A DNA stretch of 64,000 nucleotides from Gracilimonas mengyeensis (GCF_900182705.1 NZ_FXTP01000003.1:62001-126000), one strand, 5' to 3'. Positions 30,335-40,643 are shown, counted from the stretch's first letter. Program-made: numbers and translations. The notes: generated from the letters alone by a model not told the origin.

Positions 30335-30342
30335 AAGCGCTT
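30335..30342. promoter_or_regulatory. AAGCGCTT palindrome, distal copy upstream of SusC2
   Basis: 97 bp above the proximal AAGCGCTT. It follows GTCAAAC and an A-rich run, as does the distal copy at SusC1. Confidence 0.55.
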
Positions 30343-30818
30343 CTACCGCAAGATTAAATAGTTATTAAGATAAGAGTTAGAACATATACTCAACTTAATG
30401 GATTAATTAATTTTGTCAATCTCTCTGCTTCTCATCTCAATTTCTGTGAGTAAATGGATACTATGGTGCAAGTTTGTTCAAAAATTGAAGTGCGTTAAGC
30501 TGTTGTCAGGCAGGGCACTACATTTTTTGTAAACGAAAAAACGTTGATAACCAATTTATGTAAAAGTTATATCCTCTCCCTTACACTAACATGCAACAAT
30601 TGCTAAGAAGCTTATGAGGCTATAGCACCATACTCATAAACATCAATAGAGTCTTTTCCATACTTCGGAATATTTTTACCTGAACGAAATAGATATATAA
30701 GAGACAAAACAGGGAAAATCCTTCGTTATCACAGACTCTATACATGTTTATAATCTTGTCAATGATTTATAATCTCATCACCGAGGCAGTAAGGGTTGAT
30801 TAGCGCGTGTATCCCCGT
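30343..30818. other. Intergenic stretch without recognised gene
   Basis: AT-rich sequence between the SusC2 operator region and the CE12 stop. I see no convincing ORF, tRNA or strong terminator. A weak imperfect inverted repeat of A- and T-runs lies near 30521-30546. It may hold the 3' end of the central transcript and further SusC2 regulatory sequence. Confidence 0.4.
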
Positions 30819-32162
30819 TCAATTTCCACGGGGCTTTCGGTTATCAAAAATCGGCGTTCTCGGAATATCAAACTGTGTAATAGAATCGGGTATAGCAGGA
30901 TTAAAATCAGGCAGGCTATCTACCAGCTCTTCTGCCAATTCAGGAAGCTGAGTCTTGATTCCTTCTACTATGCATTTGGAGAGCTGATACGCCCCGTAGT
31001 TGCTGAAGTGGGTATTATCATTTAATGCATTAACCTGTCCCGGAAAAGTGCCCGCCGAATAGTGGACAAATAAATCCCGGGTGCCCTCCACGCCCAAAGC
31101 CTCATACATCACTTCGCTCATCGTGTGCAAATCGATTAAAGCCAGCTCTTCTTCCTGGGCCAGCTGCCGCATGGCTTCCGGATAATCTCCCAGCGTATTA
31201 ACAACTTGTCCCTGCTCATCAAATCGGCGACGGTGCATAGAAGTGACAAGCACGGGTGTTGCGCCCCATTTTCGGGCTTCATTGATAAAAATTCTAAGTT
31301 GATCCTGATATCCCTTAAAGGGTTCAACATGAGTCCAGCCCTCTTTCTGATCATTATGAGCAAACTGTATAAACAGGTAGTCGCCTTCTTTCATGTGGCT
31401 TAAGACATTTTTCAGGCGGTTGGAAGATTGAAATTCTTTCAGTGTCAGACCGGATGAACCCTGGTTAGAGATGGCCACCCGATCAGGCTTAAAGAACACC
31501 GGCAGCATTTGTCCCCAGCTAGCCCATGGTTCATTTTGCTGGTTGGTAACGGTAGAATTGCCTGCCAAATATACCGTAGTGGCCTGCTCTGCGCGCTCAA
31601 TTTCAATGGAAGTTATTTTAGGGCTATGATTACTGAATTCCAGGGTGAGCTTGTGATCCCAATCCAGCTTGTCCAGCTCCCGGTCTTTTAGCTGAACCTT
31701 TCCGCCGCCTTCTATTTCAGGATGATAGACATTTACCAGGAAGGATTTTGTAATGAAAGCGTCTGTATTGGTGTCAATTTGCTTGGCCATTAGACGACGA
31801 CTTTCGGCTTTGACTGTGGTTCGCGAAGTGCCCTGCTGATCGCCAAAGGTAACGGTAACACGGTAGTTCCCTTCCGGCACTTTCACCGAAAAGAAAAAGG
31901 GAGCGTAGCTGGTGATAAAATCACTACGCAGAGCATCTCTCCCGCCACGATTAACAGATAGTACTTCAGATTCATAATCGAAGCCATAGCCCTGCTCTTC
32001 GCTGTATCCGGTAGTAGATGTTACTTTGGTATAGCCCTCCGCTACCTCACCTGTGCCAAAGTCGAACTTCATGGGAAGCTCCGAAACCTGGGAAAAAGCT
32101 AAGGATTGGGATATAAGAAAGACCCAAATAGATGCCAGCATTATTCTTTTACATACCGTCAT
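30819..32162 (-). CDS. Secreted CE12 rhamnogalacturonan acetylesterase-like SGNH hydrolase
   Basis: 447 aa, signal peptide ending LAFSQ. Residues about 28-190 form a beta-sandwich resembling the malectin/CBM-like N-domain of bacterial CE12 proteins (FDFGTGEVAEGYTKV, YRVTVTFGD). The SGNH hydrolase follows: block I YLAGNSTVTNQQ with nucleophile S203, block III FIQFAHNDQK, and block V LNDNTHFSNYGA with D382 and H385. CE12 enzymes remove O-acetyl groups from rhamnogalacturonan I and similar pectic sugars. It is the last gene of the central block, 436 bp after the GH2 lipoprotein gene, a gap filled by a complex inverted repeat. Confidence 0.88.
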   Translation of the reverse strand: MTVCKRIMLASIWVFLISQSLAFSQVSELPMKFDFGTGEVAEGYTKVTSTTGYSEEQGYGFDYESEVLSVNRGGRDALRSDFITSYAPFFFSVKVPEGNYRVTVTFGDQQGTSRTTVKAESRRLMAKQIDTNTDAFITKSFLVNVYHPEIEGGGKVQLKDRELDKLDWDHKLTLEFSNHSPKITSIEIERAEQATTVYLAGNSTVTNQQNEPWASWGQMLPVFFKPDRVAISNQGSSGLTLKEFQSSNRLKNVLSHMKEGDYLFIQFAHNDQKEGWTHVEPFKGYQDQLRIFINEARKWGATPVLVTSMHRRRFDEQGQVVNTLGDYPEAMRQLAQEEELALIDLHTMSEVMYEALGVEGTRDLFVHYSAGTFPGQVNALNDNTHFSNYGAYQLSKCIVEGIKTQLPELAEELVDSLPDFNPAIPDSITQFDIPRTPIFDNRKPRGN

Positions 32163-32368
32163 AAATCATCATCCATTTTATTTCCTTTAAGCTTGAGTGC
32201 CCAAACCCTGAGCACACCATTGATACGATGGAAAGTCTTTCTTCAAACAACAAAAATACTACAATTAAACAGTTTAAACTATTTGCTTGATTAGGTTTAT
32301 GAACCAAAAGCATCCTTAACGTTGCAAAATTTGCAACTCATAGTTTCCAATCGTCTCATACCTTGTGT

Positions 32369-32527
32369 CTCTTTGGAGAGACCGGTTTTTTAGCGGCCTT
32401 GTGCTGCTAAAAAACCAGAGAGGGTAGTGCCATTGGCTATTTCTTGTGTTGCTGCACCGTCAGAAGCCTTGGCTTCCCTCTCCCTCGCTTCATGAGCACG
32501 CTCATTCCGCATGCCCTCTCCAAAGAG
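32369..32527. repeat. Nested inverted repeat between GH2 lipoprotein and CE12 genes
   Basis: The outer arms CTCTTTGGAGAG (32369-32380) and CTCTCCAAAGAG (32516-32527) are perfect 12-mers. Nested inside is GGTTTTTTAGC (32384-32394) with GCTAAAAAACC (32406-32416), an 11-bp stem with an 11-base loop. The element is about 160 bp with no ORF, and resembles a small non-autonomous mobile or REP-like repeat rather than a simple terminator. Confidence 0.65.
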
Positions 32528-32598
32528 GGACACTGTCCTGGCTTGTTTTATTCTGCCAACTCAATCTCATTATGAAGCCTGTGTTGGCTGATACATGA

Positions 32599-35508
32599 TT
32601 AATCCTGGTTTTCAGGCATCAGATCGTCAGTACTTTCATTGGTATAAAAATTTATCCGTTCCGACTGTTTTCTAAAGATATCCTGAATCACAGACATCTC
32701 AACAGCATATGGAGGCTCAAACTTATCCGAGCTCATGTATTTAAACAGACTCTGGCGTAACTGCCGCGCTGCAGGACGTTCATCCAGGCGGTTGGTCAGA
32801 TCGGTGCTGCTCATCAGCAGTTTGCCGTTGCCTACTTTAGCTTCCACAATCAGGCCTAATTTCCGGTTCAGGTGATAGGTGTCGATAGGCTGTACCAAAG
32901 GCTCAAACTCATCCGGAAAACCTTCCAGCCACATGACCTGTTGCCGGTCCAGCAGGTCAAACCATTGATAATTGCTGTGATACTGCGTCGGAAAATCCTC
33001 GAATGCCGGATGCTCCGGATTTAGTAAAATTCCCAATGTGTGCGGAGGATTCATCTGAAACCAGGAAGTATTCCAAAAAACGGGACGAAAATATTGGATC
33101 ACATCCTTGCCGTATTGCACCTTACCGGCTGCATCGATGAATACTTTTCCTCCATCCTCCAAAATACGGATGGCCCGGGCATCCAGGCTGTCGGCTACGT
33201 GTATTTCAGCCATCTCCGGTTCCGGTGATACAGAAGGAAAGACCCAGAAATCCCAATCGTTGGCATGATCTGCGACCTCAATTTCCAGATTTAATCGTTG
33301 AGCCTGTTCAAATTCCGAAAGGTTCAACTCCAAAGCACCCAGTGGAATCGTGTTATCCAGCGGTATCATTCTAGTATCGAAATTGCCTGATGCCACTTCT
33401 TTTCCATCAGTATTTTTAATCATCCACCTGGCTTCAATGTCTTCAAGTGGTTCGGGGCCAAAATGCGATACTTCGGCGCTGGCACGGAAGGTTTCATTAT
33501 TTTCCCACACAAATTTCTCGATCCGAGCCAGTGGTACGGTGACATCCGAAAACCGGCGAAATTCTTCCGGGGAGATATATCCTTTCTCTTCCCAAAATGC
33601 GTTTAATACTCCAATTAATGCCGTTCCCTGTCCGGGAAAGTCATTCAGATCGAGCAGCTGAAAGCCGGCAAAACCGGGGGTTCTGAGTGCCGCCTCGATT
33701 TCGGCTTTGTACATTATCGACTGCAGTTTGCCGGAGGCCATCATGAAGTCATGGCCTTTCCCTTTCATCCCATTTTCTTCCAAGAGAGAACGGAATAGTT
33801 CAAAGTTTTTCGCTTTGTACACGCCGGTATATTTTTCAATCTCTCTGAAGTCAGGAAATACATTGTACTGTCCGTTTTCATGAGCCACATAAGGCATATC
33901 GGTATCCTTGATGCTCTCATAATGATCGAACATGGTACCCGGCGTACCATGTTTCCACTTTAGACCTCTGGGCCCCGAGCGCACCAGGAAATCACTTTCC
34001 GGCACCACCGGCCAGCTCATCCCGATGGAAGCGCCGGTATATAACCTGCGCGGATCTTCTTCCTGCCAATGGTTGACGTAATTATTTAGATACTCAACCT
34101 GATTCCGACCACCGGGTTCATTCCCTGATGCCATCATCACAAAGGAGGCATAATTACCGTACTCATCCAGAATTTGACTGGTCTCTTCCATCAGGTAATC
34201 ATCTACAGGCTGACCATCTCCCACCGTTACGCCATGATTAGGCCAGCTTGCCGCCTCGGGCTGAAGGTATATGCCCACCCGGTCCGCAGCTTTAAATGCA
34301 GCCTCCGGAGGACACCAGGAATGATAGCGTACGTGGTTGAGGCCATGCTCTTTGACCGTCTTAAATATCCGTTCCCACTCGGGGATATCCGTCGGCGGAT
34401 ACCCGGTAAGCGGAAAGCCGGCACAATCCAGTGTTCCCCGAAGAAATACCGGCCGACCATTCACGGCAAAGCGGGTTCCTTCGGCTGTAAATTCCCGCAT
34501 GCCAAACTCTTCCTGCTGGCGGTGAGATTCCATGCCTTCCGTTAGCAGCTCAGCAGTTATCCTGTACAAAGCCGGGTTGAACTCATCCCAAAGTTGGACC
34601 TCTTCTCCGAGCACGTAATTTATTTCCAGAATCAGCGAATCACCTTCAACCCGGAAGGCTTCTGTAAGAGCAGGCACTTCATGGGTTTGGTCTGAATTGA
34701 AGGAATGAGCAGAAAGCCGAAGTTCACCGGCAGCCGTTTCCCCGGTCATATTCCCAATGCTAACCACTGCCCTCACAGAACGGTTTTGCACGTCTGGATA
34801 AAGCTTTATGTCATCGATGTGCACCAGTGGGCTGGCCTCCAATTCCATATCACCCACAATACCATTCCAGTTCCCCTGGGTGTGGTCGGTGAGGCTGTGG
34901 GAGTCGGGCCCCACATTCACTTCGTCCAACCTGTTGTCTACCCGTATGGTCAACTTGTGCGTGCCGGGGCTCAACAGTTCCGTAAGATCATATTTGTGCG
35001 GAGTGGAAAGACTCCGCTGCGAAGGCCCGACCTGGTTGTCATCCACCCATACCGTTGTTTCCCAGTGGGGACGTTCCAGCGTCAACTCCATTTTTTTGTT
35101 GGTCCATTGCTCAGGTATGGTGATCTCCCGGCTGTACCATGCAGGGCCTACGTAGTGTTTGGGTGGTGTAAGCCAAAAAGGAAATTTAATATCGCCCGGC
35201 TGACGGTATTTTTCATACCGGCCATCATAATAGAAAGAACTGTCATAAATGGAACCGGTCCACTGGGTTTGTAAAGTGGGTTCAAACCCCTTGCCATGCT
35301 CCATCATAGATCCGGGTAATGGAATGGAGTCATCAAAATTCTTGGCATACCATGCTTCACTCACTCCAATATCCAGAGAATCGATTTTAAACTGCCACTC
35401 TCCGGATAGTGAAATTTGGTTGGGATTCTTATTTGAAGAGCATCCCAGAAACATAAAGGCTCCCAGCAATACGCAGGTTAACCGTTGCAACATTCTATTC
35501 ATCCCCAT
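32599..35508 (-). CDS. GH2-family lipoprotein with C-terminal GATase-like domain
   Basis: 969 aa. ATG at 35508 or two codons later; lipobox FMFLGC. The N-terminal sugar-binding domain (SLSGEWQFKID, GPAWYSREITIP, RPHWETTVWVDDNQVG) is followed by an Ig-like domain and a TIM barrel with E464 in MMASGNEPGG (acid/base) and E544 in PYVAHENGQY (putative nucleophile). After about residue 690 come a beta-sandwich and an alpha/beta segment resembling the GATase-like domain of some GH2/GH42 enzymes (ILEDGGKVFIDAAGK). The barrel motifs differ from LacZ and from glucuronidases, so the sugar is uncertain: beta-galactoside, arabinopyranoside or galacturonide are possible. It lies between DUF5107-TPR and CE12. 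Confidence 0.82.
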   Translation of the reverse strand: MGMNRMLQRLTCVLLGAFMFLGCSSNKNPNQISLSGEWQFKIDSLDIGVSEAWYAKNFDDSIPLPGSMMEHGKGFEPTLQTQWTGSIYDSSFYYDGRYEKYRQPGDIKFPFWLTPPKHYVGPAWYSREITIPEQWTNKKMELTLERPHWETTVWVDDNQVGPSQRSLSTPHKYDLTELLSPGTHKLTIRVDNRLDEVNVGPDSHSLTDHTQGNWNGIVGDMELEASPLVHIDDIKLYPDVQNRSVRAVVSIGNMTGETAAGELRLSAHSFNSDQTHEVPALTEAFRVEGDSLILEINYVLGEEVQLWDEFNPALYRITAELLTEGMESHRQQEEFGMREFTAEGTRFAVNGRPVFLRGTLDCAGFPLTGYPPTDIPEWERIFKTVKEHGLNHVRYHSWCPPEAAFKAADRVGIYLQPEAASWPNHGVTVGDGQPVDDYLMEETSQILDEYGNYASFVMMASGNEPGGRNQVEYLNNYVNHWQEEDPRRLYTGASIGMSWPVVPESDFLVRSGPRGLKWKHGTPGTMFDHYESIKDTDMPYVAHENGQYNVFPDFREIEKYTGVYKAKNFELFRSLLEENGMKGKGHDFMMASGKLQSIMYKAEIEAALRTPGFAGFQLLDLNDFPGQGTALIGVLNAFWEEKGYISPEEFRRFSDVTVPLARIEKFVWENNETFRASAEVSHFGPEPLEDIEARWMIKNTDGKEVASGNFDTRMIPLDNTIPLGALELNLSEFEQAQRLNLEIEVADHANDWDFWVFPSVSPEPEMAEIHVADSLDARAIRILEDGGKVFIDAAGKVQYGKDVIQYFRPVFWNTSWFQMNPPHTLGILLNPEHPAFEDFPTQYHSNYQWFDLLDRQQVMWLEGFPDEFEPLVQPIDTYHLNRKLGLIVEAKVGNGKLLMSSTDLTNRLDERPAARQLRQSLFKYMSSDKFEPPYAVEMSVIQDIFRKQSERINFYTNESTDDLMPENQD

Positions 35509-35651
35509 GACTATTTGATTAATTTTTAAGTTTCTATTTTGATGTTAATGTGATTCCAGAACCCGGCCTCAATATTTGATTGGCCATTTCAAGTGTTAAC
35601 CTGATGTTTATTACTAAAAGTAGATTTTACAATAGATCTGGAGGTCATTTC

Positions 35652-35740
35652 GCGGCGAAGGCCCGAAATCTATTTTTTTATCAGGTATCAATCGTTGACT
35701 TACTGGCAACAATAAGATTCCTGCCTTCGCAGGAATGACC
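35652..35740. repeat. Hairpin repeat between DUF5107-TPR and GH2 lipoprotein genes
   Basis: It contains ATTCCTGC-CTTC-GCAGGAAT (35717-35736, perfect 8-bp stem) directly before GACC, and a related GGTCATTTCGCGGCGAAGGC segment on the left side. It is of the 'CCTTCGCAGGAATGAC' type common between genes. Confidence 0.55.
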
Positions 35741-38700
35741 CTATAGGCTGTTTGCATTATTTCGCACATTTACGTTTGAACTCAGGTTAGGATTATTTCG
35801 GTTATTGCTTAAGCCCAGATGTGTTTTGGCGCCAACATGCATGGCATCCCATTCCAAAATGTTATGCAAGCTTGAAGTCGCCTCTTCAAGCTTTTCAGCC
35901 CCGAGGTTTCCAAGGGCCATCATATAGGTGCAATGGATTTTATTTCTCAATGAGAGATCCCCGTCAAAAATGAGCAGGTCGGGCAGGGAAACCGCGAAAT
36001 AATCAATATTGACCTCATCTTTCATGTGTTTCTGCCCGTACTTAATCAGCATCTGGTTTAAAGCTCTCGCTTTGTCAGACTCTCCAAGCTGTTGAAAAGC
36101 CAATGCCTGGTATAAGATTTTATCTGCAGGTTGGTCGTTATAAAAAATGGCCGGCTCCGGCTCATAATCTCCTTCCGTAGCTTTTCTCCACCATTTGTTG
36201 GCTTCGCCTGACTCTTTCAACCCGTCATAAGCCACGCCCAGCCAATAGAAAATATCGTTTTCACGCGTGCCGTAGAGTTTGCCCTCGCCAAGGTTTTCCG
36301 GGTACACCCTGGCTTTCTCCAATTTCTCTATAGCCTGTTGATATGAACCTGATTGAATATCTTCTTTCGCCAGTTCGGTCAGGCTGTACACGTATTGTCC
36401 GGACACTCTCCCTTCGCCGCCTTCCCAGGGATGGAACTTGCGGTCCATGATGAGATCATAGGCTTTGCCATATTCACCAAGGAAGTTATACAAGGCAGCT
36501 CGTTCGAGATACAAATCATCGCGAAACTCAACCAAATCCATGTGCTTTTCTAAAAACTGCAGGCGCTGCCGCGGATCTTTGTTAGTCCGTTTGTACAACT
36601 GGTCCAGCTCCATCAGTATTCGGGCATCGTAAGTGTCCAGAAAGAAAGCTTTCTCAAAACTTTGAATGGCTTTTTCAGGTTTCTGTAGCTTATTGAAGTA
36701 AGCAATCCCAAGGTTGCGGTGTACCGTAGGAAAATCGCTGTTTATTTCTTTGGAGTTCTCCCAATAGCGGATCGCGAGTTCATCCTGCCGTCTATCGTAA
36801 AAAAGACATCCCAGGTAATAGGGTGCCATGGAATCTTCGTTGTTATACTCCATGGCTTCGCGTAATACAGGAATCGCCTGCAGCCGGTTGGGGAAGCAGT
36901 AATCGGGAGGGGCAGTGGCAGCCTTTTGGTAGAACTTAAGAGCAGATTTTTCATCACCCTTTTTGGCATGAAACCATCCCAGGTAGTACAGTACCATCGG
37001 ATAGCATTCTTCCTCGTTGCCATCAATGGCATGCGAAAGCAACTGTATAGCTTCATCAAATAGTCCGGCTGAGGCATAATCAAGCGCATAGGCAATCAAA
37101 TTCTGAACGGACTTACGTGACAGACCCAAGAACTTGTTCAAGGCACCATCCGCCTTACCTTTTTCACCTAATTGATTGTAAATCAGATGCTGTTCATAAT
37201 AAGCGCTGAGATTAAATGGGTCGCGCCCAAGGACCGTTTCTGTATTTACCAGGGCTGCTTTATATGATTCCTTTTTTCGAAGAATAGCGGCTTTCAGCGA
37301 CCAGCCTTTGCTATTTCTCGCATTCCGGTCCAGCGACCAGTTGATTTGCTCAAGGGCTTGCTCAAACTCTCCCCGTACCGTATTAATTTCAGACAAAGAA
37401 AAGTAGGCCTTGTCCTGCCAGGCGCTGTTCCAGGCAGATTTATAGAAAGCGGCATAGGCTTCTTCTAATTTTCCCTGGTATTTCAGACAAAGGCCCAGAT
37501 TGTAATAAGGCTCTCCGTTGTAGGGATTGGGGTTTCGTTCTGTCAGGCTTTCAATGGCTGTTCTGAAATAGGCTTCGCCTTCCTCAAACCGCCCATGACG
37601 CAAGTACCATTTTCCAAGGGCATTGTTATTCCTGATATCTTTGGGATCCCTTTTCAGGGCTTCCTTATAATAGGGTTCCGGCCGGTAAGTGGCATGGCGA
37701 TATTGCTCCAGGTGCAGGCCCGTCAAATACAGTTGTTCGGTACTCTCAATTTCTTCCGGCTGCTTTGCAGGTTTTGCCGGTTCCGGAAACTCTTCTTCCT
37801 GGTTTTTGGATGGTTCATACCTGATAAGCTCGAACCCCTCGCTATCCTCAATGATCAGTACATAATTCTCCTCGGTGATATGCTGATCTAATGAAATGCT
37901 TTTCTCATACACCGATTCCGGTGAGAGGTCTGACTGGTCTTCAAATACCAACTCCTCCTCTACAAACAATTTGACCTGAACACAGGCCTGCTCTGAGGTG
38001 GCATAAATCTTTAGGTCCGCTTTGTGCTCATCAACCGGTTCAATACTTAATATAATATCCTTTGTCGCATTTTTTACCACCCCAACCTTCTGATAGGGCA
38101 TAAAATATTGTGAAAAGGACTTCTCTTCGTAGGGCATCAACCAGGAAAAATCCGGCTGATTATCGGTGTAGACCCCGGTCATGAGTTCAATATAGGGACC
38201 ATCCTCATCGGTTAAATTCCGGTCCCATGCTTTGCCAAAATCGCCATTACCCCAGGTCCATTGTTTTTTTCCGGGAGATACATGATGATTGGCTACATGC
38301 AGCAATCCGCCTTCCGTATTGTATTCATAGCCCCCTACAAAATCGTAGTCGGATTGAATGGCCATGTAGGAAGTGGGTACAGGCAGATTCTTGTATCTTG
38401 AAATATCGGTACCCGGCGAATAATCTACTTTATAGTACGTGTCTTTGGCTATGGGAAAGGAAGCTACATCGCGCTTACCGTGATCGAATACCGCATTTAC
38501 ATCCGGCGGGAAAACCGATTGGTAGTGTTCATCTACACTTACCGCAGGATTTGCCCACCACAGAAATGTTTGGGGAAGAGCGGTACGATTGTAGAGTTGC
38601 ACATTGATTTCCAGGTAGGCTTTATCCGGGTAGATGGTAAAACCAGCCATTCCCTTTGTATGGAACATCAATTCAATTTCATTGGTCCATGCCGTTACCG

Positions 38701-39133
38701 AACCGTCCTCGTTTTCATCAATCTTATAATCTATCGGCTGAAAGGTACTGGGACGGTGATGTTGCGGCCAGTTAAACTCAATCCCTCCCGAAATCCAGGG
38801 CCCCAGCAAACCGACCAGCGCCGGCTTTATGACCTGGTTATGATACACAAAATGTCGTTCCTTGATTTTATCATAGGCCATTTGAACCCGGCCTCCGAGT
38901 TCCGGCAGAATCAGTATTTTGATGTACTTGTTTTCCAGGAACAGTCCGGTGTAGGTTTTTTCTACTTTTTCATCGTGAATCTTCTCGATAATCGGATTTG
39001 GATACACCACCCCGCTGCTGCCCTGGTATACCCTCTTCTGAAAAAACATGGGATTCTTATCCGGCTTACCCGCCGGATAGGTTGGGATGGTAATTGTTTC
39101 TTTCCAAATACGAACCGGATTATGATCGTCCAT
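35741..39133 (-). CDS. Cytosolic DUF5107 domain protein with C-terminal TPR array
   Basis: 1130 aa from ATG 39133; the GTG one codon before is less likely. There is no signal peptide, so it should be cytoplasmic, unlike nearly all enzymes here. Residues about 1-400 match DUF5107 in style: KYIKILILPELGGRVQMAYDK, GLLGPWISGGIEFNWPQHHRPS, YNRTALPQTFLWWANPAV and KKQWTWGNGDFGKAWDRNL. This resembles the galactose-mutarotase-like beta-sandwich superfamily. From about residue 460 many 34-residue TPR units follow (NNALGKWYLRHGRFEEGEAYFRTAIE, YYLGWFHAKKGDEKSALKFYQKA). It lies 25 bp after the sugar porter, so handling of an imported sugar or oligosaccharide is likely, but no activity can be claimed. Confidence 0.8.
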   Translation of the reverse strand: MDDHNPVRIWKETITIPTYPAGKPDKNPMFFQKRVYQGSSGVVYPNPIIEKIHDEKVEKTYTGLFLENKYIKILILPELGGRVQMAYDKIKERHFVYHNQVIKPALVGLLGPWISGGIEFNWPQHHRPSTFQPIDYKIDENEDGSVTAWTNEIELMFHTKGMAGFTIYPDKAYLEINVQLYNRTALPQTFLWWANPAVSVDEHYQSVFPPDVNAVFDHGKRDVASFPIAKDTYYKVDYSPGTDISRYKNLPVPTSYMAIQSDYDFVGGYEYNTEGGLLHVANHHVSPGKKQWTWGNGDFGKAWDRNLTDEDGPYIELMTGVYTDNQPDFSWLMPYEEKSFSQYFMPYQKVGVVKNATKDIILSIEPVDEHKADLKIYATSEQACVQVKLFVEEELVFEDQSDLSPESVYEKSISLDQHITEENYVLIIEDSEGFELIRYEPSKNQEEEFPEPAKPAKQPEEIESTEQLYLTGLHLEQYRHATYRPEPYYKEALKRDPKDIRNNNALGKWYLRHGRFEEGEAYFRTAIESLTERNPNPYNGEPYYNLGLCLKYQGKLEEAYAAFYKSAWNSAWQDKAYFSLSEINTVRGEFEQALEQINWSLDRNARNSKGWSLKAAILRKKESYKAALVNTETVLGRDPFNLSAYYEQHLIYNQLGEKGKADGALNKFLGLSRKSVQNLIAYALDYASAGLFDEAIQLLSHAIDGNEEECYPMVLYYLGWFHAKKGDEKSALKFYQKAATAPPDYCFPNRLQAIPVLREAMEYNNEDSMAPYYLGCLFYDRRQDELAIRYWENSKEINSDFPTVHRNLGIAYFNKLQKPEKAIQSFEKAFFLDTYDARILMELDQLYKRTNKDPRQRLQFLEKHMDLVEFRDDLYLERAALYNFLGEYGKAYDLIMDRKFHPWEGGEGRVSGQYVYSLTELAKEDIQSGSYQQAIEKLEKARVYPENLGEGKLYGTRENDIFYWLGVAYDGLKESGEANKWWRKATEGDYEPEPAIFYNDQPADKILYQALAFQQLGESDKARALNQMLIKYGQKHMKDEVNIDYFAVSLPDLLIFDGDLSLRNKIHCTYMMALGNLGAEKLEEATSSLHNILEWDAMHVGAKTHLGLSNNRNNPNLSSNVNVRNNANSL

Positions 39134-39158
39134 CACAAATCTATTTTTATTGATACCA

Positions 39159-40589
39159 TTATTTCACAAGCTCTTTTTCAAGCTCTTCGAGAGATTTCCC
39201 TTTGGTTTCAGGCAATCTTTGGCGAATTAACACAAACCCAACAATGCATATGATGGCATAAAGCCCAAAAGTCAGGGCCGTTCCTTTGGAACCTTCACCG
39301 AGTCCTTCATTTAAGAGTGGAAAGGTATAGGTCAATACCAGGGAAGCCGCCCACAAGGCAAACACCGACACCGACATGGCCGCCCCGCGTATGCGATTGG
39401 GAAATATTTCTGAAATAATGACCCAGGTTACCGGCGCCAGTGACATGGCATAAAAAGCAATGGCTGCCACCACCAGGATCAGCATGTGGACACCAACCAT
39501 TTGCGTGTAGTAGAAGAATGCCAATAACAGGTATATCACCGAAAGTCCGCCGGCACCGATGAGCATAAGTTTTTTCCGCCCCCAATTATCCACGGTTTTC
39601 ATGGCAACCAGGGTAAATATTAAATTCGCTGAGCCGGTCAGAACAATGTTGAACAACATTTCAGATATTGAATAGCCGGCACTGGTAAACACTTCATCGG
39701 CATAATTGAAAATCACGTTGATGCCGCACCACTGCTGAAATACGGCCAGCCCGATCCCGATGGCAAGAATGGGCAGAAGCGATGGCTTCCAAAGTTCACT
39801 AATGTGCACCTTGTCCGCTTCATTCTTCAGGGTATTCTTAATAGACTGTAGTTGGTCTGAAGCATAGTCAAAGCCCCCTATTTTTTCTAAAACACCTTTT
39901 GCTTCATTATCCAGGTCTTGCTTTATCAGCCAGCGGGGACTTTCCGGGATGAACCAAGCCAACACAAAAAAGAGTGCGGCAGGGATGGCTTCTGCGCCAA
40001 ACATCCAGCGCCAGCCGAATTGACCATTCCAGGAATTCAGAATGTATTCCGTGGTCACATCTGCGGGCATGGAATCGGCCACCAACCAATTGGTGATTTG
40101 GGCAGCCAGAATTCCGATTACAATGGTTAGCTGATTGATAGAAACCAAACTGCCCCGGTGTTTGGCGGGGGCTATTTCCGCGATGTACATTGGCGATACA
40201 TTGGATGCCAGCCCAATACCAACGCCACCCAGAATCCGGGCCCACACAAAACAGGTGAAGCTTTCTGATAGCGATGTTCCCACGGCAGAAACGGTGAACA
40301 ACAGTCCGGCGAGTACCAGCATTTTCTTACGTCCGAACCTATCCGTTATATATCCCGATAATGCGGCACCGATCAAGCAACCCACCAGGGCATTGCTCAT
40401 GGCCCATCCGATTTCAAAAGAGGAAGTGAGATTAAAATAGGCTTCATAGAAAGGTTTTGCCCCGCCTATAACCACCCAGTCGTACCCAAACAAAAATCCG
40501 CCCAAAGCAGCTACCGAAGAAATCAGGATGAGATAGGAAAACCTCAATGGGTAGCTATTATCATCGGAAAGATTGTTTGGTGCATTCAT
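39159..40589 (-). CDS. MFS sugar porter (sugar:H+ symporter)
   Basis: 476 aa with about 12 membrane segments. Sugar-porter signatures are complete: GGFLFGYDWVVIGG in TM1, DRFGRKK after TM2, ARILGGVGIGLASNVSPMYIAEIAP in TM4, PESPRWL before the central loop, NWGRKK after TM8 and LPETKGKSLEELE at the C-terminus. It should import a monosaccharide such as galactose, arabinose or xylose from periplasm to cytoplasm. It is between GH35 and DUF5107-TPR, and is the only obvious inner-membrane importer among the three blocks apart from the partial DMT gene at the right edge. Confidence 0.93.
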   Translation of the reverse strand: MNAPNNLSDDNSYPLRFSYLILISSVAALGGFLFGYDWVVIGGAKPFYEAYFNLTSSFEIGWAMSNALVGCLIGAALSGYITDRFGRKKMLVLAGLLFTVSAVGTSLSESFTCFVWARILGGVGIGLASNVSPMYIAEIAPAKHRGSLVSINQLTIVIGILAAQITNWLVADSMPADVTTEYILNSWNGQFGWRWMFGAEAIPAALFFVLAWFIPESPRWLIKQDLDNEAKGVLEKIGGFDYASDQLQSIKNTLKNEADKVHISELWKPSLLPILAIGIGLAVFQQWCGINVIFNYADEVFTSAGYSISEMLFNIVLTGSANLIFTLVAMKTVDNWGRKKLMLIGAGGLSVIYLLLAFFYYTQMVGVHMLILVVAAIAFYAMSLAPVTWVIISEIFPNRIRGAAMSVSVFALWAASLVLTYTFPLLNEGLGEGSKGTALTFGLYAIICIVGFVLIRQRLPETKGKSLEELEKELVK

Positions 40590-40643
40590 ATTGTTGAAAG
40601 AATTATCGTTTTCCGGTTCCTGCTCTTTTAATGTCTTCAGAAT

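Noticed and set aside
30813-30833. CCCCGT/ACGGGG hairpin at the end of the CE12 gene as terminator
   Set aside because: Six-base stem overlapping the stop codon and no T-tract downstream; too weak to call.
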